A stretch of DNA of 64,000 bases from Lysobacteraceae bacterium (GTDB lineage: Bacteria; Pseudomonadota; Gammaproteobacteria; Xanthomonadales; Rhodanobacteraceae): assembly GCA_004143945.1 (NCBI GenBank), contig SEHB01000012.1:1-64000 (forward strand), read 5' to 3'. A program made the translations under genes and the position numbers. Positions 55,169 through 64,000 of the stretch are shown piece after piece; within the stretch, counting starts at the first letter, position 1, and each line of letters starts with the position of its first letter. The notes under the pieces are model-generated. The model was not told the DNA's origin and did not search any database. It saw only the letters and a program-made list of their open reading frames with translations.

Positions 55169-57122
55169 CGGCGCGCGTGCGCGTGCGTGCGAGCGCCGCG
55201 CGCACGAGTCGCGCGAGCAGGCGCTCGCGCAGCCCGCGCGGGCGGGCCAGGGCGAGCCGCTCGAGCGCGGCATCGTTCGCGGCCTCGCCGGGCGCGATCA
55301 AGGCCGCGAGCAGGGCCGGCCACTGGCCAGGCTTGGCGATGCGCCCCTTGAGCCACGAGAGCGCGCCGAGCAGGCGCAGTTCGGTCGCATCGAAATCCGA
55401 GCCGAACGGGAAGCGCGGCAACAGGTCGGCGGCGCATGCGCTGCGCAGGCGCTCGGCGATATCCTCGGGCGTGTTGCGGCGCCACGCGTCGGGGATGCGG
55501 AAGTCGCGCGCGAGCTTGCCCGCGCGCCTGGCCTCCGCGGCGAGTTCGTCGATGAAACGCGCGTCGCAGATCGCGAGCATCGCGCGGATGCAGGCCTCGT
55601 CCGAACGCCCGCGCAGGTCCGCGATGCCGTACTCGCTGATGTAGACATCGCGCAGGTGGCGCGGGATCGTCGCGTGTCCGTAGGTCCAGCGGATGTTGGA
55701 TTCGAGCCGGCGACCGTTGCGCCGCGTCGCGCGCAGCAGCAGCGCCGAGCGCGCGCCGGCGAGTTCGTGTGCCATCGCGACGAAGTTGTATTGCCCGCCG
55801 ACGCCGCTGACGACGCGTCCGTCCTCGAGCGCGTCCGACGCCGCGGCGCCGAGCAGGGTCGCGATCATGCAGGTGTTGAAGAATCGCGCATCGCGTCGCT
55901 GCAGGCGGTCGAGTTCCTCGCGGTCGCCGTAGAGCTGGTTGATGTCGGACACCGCGCACATCGCGAGGCCGTCGAGTTCCTCGCCCTCGAGTCCCCGCAA
56001 CCAGTCGTAGAACGGCTTGGAACCGAGCGCGAAGGCGCCCTTGAGGTAATGGCCGGCGCGCAGGCGGGCCGGGTCGACCGCATCGCCGCGCGCGAGCGCC
56101 CGCTCGATCGCGATGTCCTCGTGCACGCGGCGCACGAGGATGCCAGCGCGCCGCAGGTGCATGAAGCCGTCCATGACCATCTCGCTCGCGCCGAACAGGC
56201 CGCGGCGAAACGGGCCGGTGTCGACCTCGTCCGACGCTGCGTCGCCCGCCGGGCCGCGCAGCGCCGCGATCGCGGCGCGATACCCGGCGTTGCTGCGGTG
56301 GCGCACGAGCAACGCATTCACGATCGCGTCCGACAACGCGCCGATGCCGATCTGCAGCGTGCCGCCGTCGCGCACGAGCGTGCTCGCGTGCAGGCCGATC
56401 GCATGTTCGGTGAGGTCGACCGCATTGCGCGGCAGCGCGAACAGCGGCTGGTGCGGGCGCGTGCCGTAGACGAGCGAGTCGAAGAACGAGGCCGCGACTT
56501 CCGCCGCGCCGCGCAGCCACGGCAGGTCCGGATGCACCACGCCGACCACCAGCGGTCGCTCGCCGCCGCGCGCGGCGATCGCTTCGAGCGCATCGAGCGT
56601 GAGATCGGGATTGCACGAGAGGCTGTAGCGCGCGTCGCGCCCTTCGCCGCGCACCGCGACCAGCTGCACGATCGCATGCAGCCCCGCACGCTCGGCCAGG
56701 TCGCGCGCGACGTGCGTGTAGTTCGCGCTCGCATATGCGCGCTGCGCCTCGCGTGAATCCATCATCGCGCCGGACTGGAAATAGAACTCCTCGACATGCA
56801 CGTTCGCGGGCAGCCGATCCGCGCGCAGGTCGGCGAGGTACTCGAGCCGCGGATAGCCGGCGCCGAACTGGCGCTCGAGGAACGGCCCGAGGAAGCGGCG
56901 CTCGAGCTCGCTGGCCGCGTCGGGCAGGTCCAGCGACAACGCGGTGTAGAGCGTCAGGTGACGCGATTGATCCGACTTCACGCGCCGGTACAGCGCATTC
57001 AGCAGGTGGTTCGGCTTGCCGAGGCCGAGCGGCGTCGCGACCGCGATGCGCGCGCCGCCGCGGGCGAGGATGCGGTCGACCACGGTGTCGAGCGTTTCGA
57101 GGGCGGGGCGTGCGTCGTTCAT
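55152..57122 (-). CDS. Acetyl-CoA hydrolase/transferase family protein
   Basis: A 656-residue protein of the acetyl-CoA hydrolase / 4-hydroxybutyrate CoA-transferase family. The N-terminal domain contains ATPLGLGKPNHLLNALYRRV. The C-terminal domain has GVGGQYNFVAMAHELAGARS, RWTYGHATIPRHLRDVYISE and YGIADLRGRSDEACIRAMLA, all conserved. It is longer than the about 430-residue core because of extra N-terminal and C-terminal regions, the latter Ala/Arg-rich. The acyl-CoA substrate is not assigned. Confidence 0.87.
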   Translation of the reverse strand: MNDARPALETLDTVVDRILARGGARIAVATPLGLGKPNHLLNALYRRVKSDQSRHLTLYTALSLDLPDAASELERRFLGPFLERQFGAGYPRLEYLADLRADRLPANVHVEEFYFQSGAMMDSREAQRAYASANYTHVARDLAERAGLHAIVQLVAVRGEGRDARYSLSCNPDLTLDALEAIAARGGERPLVVGVVHPDLPWLRGAAEVAASFFDSLVYGTRPHQPLFALPRNAVDLTEHAIGLHASTLVRDGGTLQIGIGALSDAIVNALLVRHRSNAGYRAAIAALRGPAGDAASDEVDTGPFRRGLFGASEMVMDGFMHLRRAGILVRRVHEDIAIERALARGDAVDPARLRAGHYLKGAFALGSKPFYDWLRGLEGEELDGLAMCAVSDINQLYGDREELDRLQRRDARFFNTCMIATLLGAAASDALEDGRVVSGVGGQYNFVAMAHELAGARSALLLRATRRNGRRLESNIRWTYGHATIPRHLRDVYISEYGIADLRGRSDEACIRAMLAICDARFIDELAAEARRAGKLARDFRIPDAWRRNTPEDIAERLRSACAADLLPRFPFGSDFDATELRLLGALSWLKGRIAKPGQWPALLAALIAPGEAANDAALERLALARPRGLRERLLARLVRAALARTRTRAVNSAR

Positions 57123-57184
57123 TCGAGCCTGCGTGCGTGCGTGGAGTCGATCGGTCGCGACGCGGCGATCGCGTGCGCAAGCCC

Positions 57185-57190
57185 TACAAT
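57185..57190 (+). promoter_or_regulatory. -10 box for dusA, leaderless start
   Basis: TACAAT followed by six bases (ACGCGC) and the dusA ATG, the same geometry as at hemW. No Shine-Dalgarno sequence precedes the ATG. Confidence 0.5.
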
Positions 57191-57196
57191 ACGCGC

Positions 57197-58189
<993 letters not shown>

Positions 58190-58192
<3 letters not shown>

Positions 58193-58271
58193 GCTGGACG
58201 ACCGAAGGTCGGCCGGCGCTTCCTGCTATTCCTCGCGAAGAGCAGCCGGCCGCGCTGCGCGCGTCCAGCCT
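58190..58271. repeat. Dispersed palindromic element, copy 2
   Basis: An 82-bp relative of the element at 86-164: TAGGCTGGACG at the left end, GGTCGGCCGGCGCTT inside, and GCCGGCCGCGCTGCGCGCG with GTCCAGCCT at the right end. The loop differs (TCCTGCTATTCCTCG). It begins with the dusA stop codon. No target-site duplication is evident. Confidence 0.85.
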
Positions 58272-58363
58272 GCGGGAGCGGCTCATTCCCGGCACTCGCT
58301 TCGTGCAATGCGCGCTCGCGACGAGGCAGAATACCTGCCGCAATCGCCTCGATCCCCCGGCAC

Positions 58364-60247
<1,884 letters not shown>

Positions 60248-60349
60248 GGTCGACCAATGCCTCCACGCACGGCTCGACCGGTGCGCCGCCGTGCGCGCGC
60301 GACGGTAAAGTGCACTGGAGTCGGCGCTGCGTGATCCCGTCGCGGCGGC

Positions 60350-61528
60350 TCAGCCGCGCGGCGGCGAGGGCGGCAGGGGCGGCGCGGGTGGGACGGGCGA
60401 CACGGGCGAAGCGGGTGTCGCCGACATGGCCGGCGCGACCGGGGTTGCAGGCGCGGCAGGCGGCGCGGGAGGGGCGGGCGGAGCGGGCGGAGCGGGCGGC
60501 GTTTCGAAGATCGAGTCGAACGCAGGCGCTTTCAGCGCGAGCGCCACGGTCTTGCGCTCGCGCAACACGCTGACCTCGACATCGCTTCCGGCCGGATGCT
60601 CGCGCAACGCGCGCATCACGTCCTCGGGTCGCGCCACCGTGACCTTGCCGACGCGCGTGATCACGTCGCCCGCACGCAGGCCCGGCAGCGAATCGGCATC
60701 CGCGGCGATCACCAGCGCACCCGTGTCGGTGCCGAAGTAGCGACCGAGGTCGGCGTTGACCGGCGCGAGGTTGAGGCCCCACCACGGCAGGCTGAAGCGC
60801 ATCGCCTCGCGTGCGCGTTCCATCGCCGCACGCATCTGCGGCGAGCGCGTGGCTGCGCGCGCACGTTCGATGTCGGCGCGCCGCTTGCCGTCGTCGCGCA
60901 TCGCGCGCCGCGCATCTTCGCGCGCACGCTCCACGTCGGCGCGGATGCGTTCGTTGAAATCTTCGGGCAGCAGCGGATGGTTCGGGTCCTGGTTCATCAA
61001 CGCGGGCCAGTTCCACGCCTGTCGGCGCTCGGCGCTGAACACGACCACGCCCTGCTGCGTGCCGCGCCGGTACGCAATGCTGATTTCCTGGCCCTCGCGC
61101 AGGTCGCGCAGGCGGTCGCGCGCTTCGTCGAGCGCAGCCTCGGGGTCGCCGTCGGGCAAGGGTGCGCCGTCGATCGCGGTGACGATGTCGCCGTTGCGCA
61201 GCCCGACGCGCGCGGCCGGCCCATCCGGCGTCACCGCATTGATGCGCACGCCGGCCTTGTCGCCGGCGAGCACGACGCCGGCCATCGCGCGATCCGGATG
61301 GCCGATGTACTGCAGCGCCTGCGCCCGCGGGCCATGGTCGCCGAGCTCGATCGACAGTTCGGCCATGCGGCGCGAGAGCGCCTGCATCTGCGTGCGCAGC
61401 TCGGCGAGCTCCTTGCGCGTGGCTTCGACTGTCGCGTCGTTTGCAACGGGACCGGGCGTCGGCGGTGCCGCGATCGCGATCGCCGGCAACGCGAACGCGA
61501 ACGACAGGAACATCAGGGTACGTTTCAT
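60350..61528 (-). CDS. PDZ-domain periplasmic protein
   Basis: A 392-residue secreted protein. A signal peptide (MKRTLMFLSFAFALPAIAIA) is followed by a short coiled coil, a first PDZ domain (about 90-170, VTPDGPAARVGLRNGDIVTA), a charged helical linker (DVERAREDARRAMRDDGKRR) and a second PDZ domain (about 265-335, LGRYFGTDTGALVIAADADS, GLRAGDVITRVG). The C-terminus is a Pro/Ala-rich tail. No protease domain is present. The ATG at 61528 has GAGGTGG upstream. It follows the putative anti-sigma gene by 14 bases. Confidence 0.88.
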   Translation of the reverse strand: MKRTLMFLSFAFALPAIAIAAPPTPGPVANDATVEATRKELAELRTQMQALSRRMAELSIELGDHGPRAQALQYIGHPDRAMAGVVLAGDKAGVRINAVTPDGPAARVGLRNGDIVTAIDGAPLPDGDPEAALDEARDRLRDLREGQEISIAYRRGTQQGVVVFSAERRQAWNWPALMNQDPNHPLLPEDFNERIRADVERAREDARRAMRDDGKRRADIERARAATRSPQMRAAMERAREAMRFSLPWWGLNLAPVNADLGRYFGTDTGALVIAADADSLPGLRAGDVITRVGKVTVARPEDVMRALREHPAGSDVEVSVLRERKTVALALKAPAFDSIFETPPAPPAPPAPPAPPAAPATPVAPAMSATPASPVSPVPPAPPLPPSPPRG

Positions 61529-61542
61529 CGGATCCACCTCGA

Positions 61543-62136
61543 TCAGTTCAGGAGCAGCGAAGATTCGCCGTCGATGTTCGCCGCGATCGCGATCCCGCTG
61601 CCGCGGATCAGCGCGAGGTCTTCGAGCAGGGCAATGCGCTGGCGCCAGAGCGGCAGCGCATCGACGGGGTCGCGTGTCGCGTTGAGCTGCACGTCGACGA
61701 GGCCGATCAGGTCCTGCATTTCGACGGCCGCCATCAGGCCGCGGCTGTCTTGCGCGGCGTTCGCGCTGACCGCGGCGATCCAGCGTTCGAGCGATTGCGA
61801 GTGCTCGCGCAATTGCGCGAGCTCGGCGCGCGCGACCTGGGCGGCGTCATCCCCGGCCGCGCCCGCATCGGTCGCGGTGACCGGCGCCGGCGCGGGGGCA
61901 TCCGCGACCGGCGCCGCGCGCGGCAGCAGCAGCGCCCAGGCGAACGCGGCCGCGAGCGCCGCGGGCACCAGCCATGCGGCGTGGCGATGCAGCCGGCGCG
62001 CGGGCGTTCGGCGCCGCTCCAGTGCACGCGCAAGCGCGGGCCAGGCGTCGGCTTGCGGCGTCGCGTCGGGCAGCGCGCGCAGCGCGAGGGCGAGTGGCGA
62101 AGCCTCGTTGTTCACTGGGTGGTCGCTATCAGGCAT
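61543..62136 (-). CDS. Putative anti-sigma/membrane regulator
   Basis: A 197-residue protein with a cytoplasmic N-terminus (about 50 residues), one membrane helix (AAWLVPAALAAAFAWALLLP) and a periplasmic Ala-rich, helical region with a coiled coil (QVARAELAQLREHSQSLERW). The position directly after an ECF sigma gene, with 25 bases of overlap, and the bitopic topology suggest an anti-sigma factor, but no zinc-binding anti-sigma (ZAS) His-x3-Cys-x2-Cys motif is present. Confidence 0.7.
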   Translation of the reverse strand: MPDSDHPVNNEASPLALALRALPDATPQADAWPALARALERRRTPARRLHRHAAWLVPAALAAAFAWALLLPRAAPVADAPAPAPVTATDAGAAGDDAAQVARAELAQLREHSQSLERWIAAVSANAAQDSRGLMAAVEMQDLIGLVDVQLNATRDPVDALPLWRQRIALLEDLALIRGSGIAIAANIDGESSLLLN

Positions 62137-62693
62137 GGCGCGCCCTCCTCCTCCGGTTGCAGCAGCGTGCGCAGTCGGCTGGAGCCGCGAGCGACCTGCG
62201 ATTTCGAGAAGCTCGCCGTCTTGCCGGTCAGTTCGGCGATTTCGGCGTGCGTGTACTGTTCGACGTGGTAGAGCCAGAGCACGCTGCGCGTCAGCGCGGG
62301 CAGTCGCTCGAGCGCGCGTTGCAGGCGCTGCGCATCGGCGAGCATCCACGGCGCCGGCGCATCGCCCGGCGTGTCGTCGCCGTCGGGCAGCGCTTCGAAC
62401 GCGAGGCCGCGCTCGCGGCGCAGGCGCATCAGCGCCTCGTTGACGACGATCCGGCGCAGCCAGCCCCAGAAGGGCGCATCGCCGCGGAACTGCCCAATGC
62501 GTTCGAGCACGTGCAGCATCGCGTCGTGCATCGCCTCGCGCGCATGGTCGGCGTCGCCGAGCATGCGCAGTGCGAGCGTGTAGGCGGGCTTCTCGAATGC
62601 GCGATACACCACCTCGAGCGCGCCGGACTCGCCGCGGCGGGCGCGCGCGAGCACGGTGTCGGGAAGTTCGATCTGGAAGCTTGCGCTGCTCAC
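62112..62693 (-). CDS. ECF (RpoE-like) sigma factor
   Basis: A 193-residue ECF sigma factor. Region 2 includes AYTLALRMLGDADHAREAMH and DAMLHVLERIGQFRGDAPFW followed by WLRRIVVNEALMRLRRERG; region 4 includes LPALTRSVLWLYHVEQYTHA and EIAELTGKTASFSKSQVARG. The start is the GTG at 62693 and has no clear Shine-Dalgarno sequence. It forms an operon with the overlapping bitopic protein and the PDZ protein, and is divergent from the sigma-54-preceded adaptor gene. Confidence 0.93.
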   Translation of the reverse strand: MSSASFQIELPDTVLARARRGESGALEVVYRAFEKPAYTLALRMLGDADHAREAMHDAMLHVLERIGQFRGDAPFWGWLRRIVVNEALMRLRRERGLAFEALPDGDDTPGDAPAPWMLADAQRLQRALERLPALTRSVLWLYHVEQYTHAEIAELTGKTASFSKSQVARGSSRLRTLLQPEEEGAPCLIATTQ

Positions 62694-62766
62694 GGACGGT
62701 CAGATGCGCCGACGCCGAAAAGGGTCGCGCCGCGTGTGCGGGATGCACCCGCACGCATCGGCGCGC

Positions 62767-62806
62767 GCACTGTCCGCGCCTGTCCGGCGCGCGGTCGGAC
62801 AGTGTC
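62767..62806. promoter_or_regulatory. TGTCCG array: candidate enhancer-binding sites
   Basis: Direct TGTCCG repeats at 62769-62774 and 62779-62784 are exactly ten bases apart, and an inverted pair CGGACA-G-TGTCCG occupies 62794-62806. The array lies about 80-115 bases upstream of the predicted sigma-54 start. Confidence 0.5.
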
Positions 62807-62856
62807 CGTGGTGCCAGACCCGCATGAAGTATCCCGTGAAATCAATGTGATACGTG

Positions 62857-62873
62857 CTGGCATGGGGGTTGCT
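62857..62873 (+). promoter_or_regulatory. Sigma-54 promoter
   Basis: CTGGCATGGGGGTTGCT matches the sigma-54 consensus YTGGCACGRNNNTTGCW with only C to T at one position. GG at -24 (62859-62860) and GC at -12 (62871-62872) have the required ten-base spacing. The predicted start is near 62884. Confidence 0.8.
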
Positions 62874-62912
62874 ACAGGTCCTGCGACACGAATCCCGATG
62901 GAGCTGCACCCG

Positions 62913-64000
62913 ATGATCCGCGACACCTCGGCCCAGGACCGCCAGTTCGTACCGCAGAAGAATCGTCGCAGGCAATGGATGTGGATCGGACTCGGCGTGG
63001 TCGCGTTCGCCGCGGTGCTCGCGGTCGTGCCGTCGGTGAAGCGCCTGGCCTCGGCGGACTCCTCGGCCAGCAGTGCGCGCCTGCGTATCGCCGAAGTCAA
63101 GCGCGGCACGCTCGTGCGCGACGTCTCGGTGCAGGGTCGCGTGGTCGCCGCGGTCGCGCCGACGTTGTACGCCCGCAGCGGCGGCACCGTGCGCCTCGAC
63201 GTGCACGCGGGCGACAAGGTCGCCAGGGGCGACGTGCTGGCCGAGATCGATTCGCCCGAACTGGCGAATCGGTTGCAGCAGGAGCGCGCGACCTTCGACA
63301 GCCTGAGCCTCGACGTGGAGCGCACCGCGATCGACAACCGCAAGGGCGAAGCCGCCGCGCAGATGGCGTACGAGCAGGCGCGCATCGATCGCGAGACCGC
63401 CGAACGCGAGGTCGAGCGCAACCAGAAGGCGTTCGAGCTCGGTGCGCAGTCGGAAATGACCGTGCTGCGCGCGAAGGACGCGCTGGCCAAGGCGAAGGTG
63501 GCCGAGTCCAACGCGCGCCACAACGTGCAGCTCGATCGCGAGAGCCTCGCATTCGAACTCAAGACCCGCCGCGTCGCGATGGAGCGCCAGAAGCTGCTCG
63601 TCGACGACCTCGTGCGCCAGGTCGACGAGCTGAAGCTGCGCGCGCCGGTCGATGGCCAGGTCGGCCAGCTGATCGTGCAGCAGCGCGCGAACGTCGCCGC
63701 CAACGCGCCGATCCTGACCGTCGTCGACCTCACGGCGCTCGAAGTCGAGGTGCAGGTGCCCGAAGTGTTCGCGCACGACCTCGGCGTCGGCATGTCGGCC
63801 GAGGTGCTCGAGGGCGGCGAGCGCTACGTCGGCGAGGTCAGCGCGATTTCGCCCGAGGTGCAGAACGGCCAGGTCACCGGCCGCATCCGCTTCGGCGAGC
63901 GCAAGCCCGCCGGCCTGCGCCAGAACCAGCAGCTCACGACGCGCATCCTCATGGACGAACACCCGGACGTGCTGCTGGTCGAACGCGGACCGTTCGTCGA
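62913..64000 (+). CDS. HlyD/MacA-like efflux periplasmic adaptor (partial)
   Basis: At least 362 residues; the gene runs off the window end. A short cytoplasmic segment (MIRDTSAQDRQFVPQKNRRR), one membrane helix (MWIGLGVVAFAAVLAVVP), a barrel-sandwich half-motif (GTVRLDVHAGDKVARGDVLA), a long coiled coil (about 110-220), the closing half-motif (LKLRAPVDGQVGQLIVQQRA) and beta-barrel domain (VVDLTALEVEVQVPEVFAHD) are seen. It is typically followed by MacB-like ABC genes, not visible here. ATG 62913 has TGGAG nine bases upstream; ATG 62898 would leave almost no leader after the sigma-54 start. Confidence 0.9.
   Translation, partial: MIRDTSAQDRQFVPQKNRRRQWMWIGLGVVAFAAVLAVVPSVKRLASADSSASSARLRIAEVKRGTLVRDVSVQGRVVAAVAPTLYARSGGTVRLDVHAGDKVARGDVLAEIDSPELANRLQQERATFDSLSLDVERTAIDNRKGEAAAQMAYEQARIDRETAEREVERNQKAFELGAQSEMTVLRAKDALAKAKVAESNARHNVQLDRESLAFELKTRRVAMERQKLLVDDLVRQVDELKLRAPVDGQVGQLIVQQRANVAANAPILTVVDLTALEVEVQVPEVFAHDLGVGMSAEVLEGGERYVGEVSAISPEVQNGQVTGRIRFGERKPAGLRQNQQLTTRILMDEHPDVLLVERGPFV

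Overview
The window reads as chromosomal DNA of a high-GC gammaproteobacterium of the order Lysobacterales (Xanthomonadales). This rests on recognisable gene blocks (hemW-rdgB-rph / yicC-gmk, rpoZ-spoT-ridA-recG, divergent mrcA/pilMNOPQ) and on proteins typical of that order; genus cannot be told from the sequence. Coding density is high, many operon genes overlap by 1-11 bases, and I see no rRNA, tRNA, CRISPR array, prophage or complete insertion sequence.

Layout. 1-249 is a large palindrome around a small repeat. 246-3170 (minus) holds hemW, rdgB, a glyoxalase-family protein and rph, followed by divergent yicC-gmk (plus). 4948-9240 is a complete Mla phospholipid-trafficking set (mlaFEDCB plus convergent mlaA) lying between gmk and rpoZ. 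9446-15247 carries rpoZ, spoT, ridA, a frame-disrupted membrane protein and recG. 15311-19518 holds a polytopic membrane protein, a nucleoside hydrolase, type B ribosomal protein L31 and citrate synthase. 20188-30544 is the peptidoglycan/type IV pilus block: mrcA divergent from pilMNOPQ and a large Ig-like lipoprotein, closed by a strong terminator. A cNMP-binding/EAL protein follows.

31911-39073 is a MoxR-DUF58-DUF4381-BatA-BatB/C-BatD operon. 39278-46019 contains a dicarboxylate/amino-acid symporter overlapping a GH172-like (DUF2961) secreted protein, then an ECF sigma factor overlapping a transmembrane Ser/Thr kinase with TPRs. 46193-52438 holds a beta-barrel protein, an S1/P1 nuclease, gap, azurin, a tandem universal stress protein, a small periplasmic protein, a hemolysin III-like protein and a GFA-like protein. 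52568-57122 holds DUF456, TonB-like, SDR, glycine-rich membrane and acetyl-CoA hydrolase/transferase genes. 57197-60247 holds dusA and uup. 60350-62693 (minus) is a second ECF sigma / putative anti-sigma / PDZ operon, divergent from an efflux-type adaptor gene that runs off the end of the window and is preceded by a strong sigma-54 promoter match.

The most unusual signals are regulatory or structural: the nested palindrome at 1-249 and a second copy of its core at dusA, where both elements supply a neighbouring gene's stop codon; the sigma factor/kinase pair with an altered sigma region 2; the sigma-54 promoter with an upstream TGTCCG array; an RNA hairpin burying the tonB Shine-Dalgarno sequence; an FNR/ANR-like box before azurin; and probable leaderless starts at hemW and dusA.
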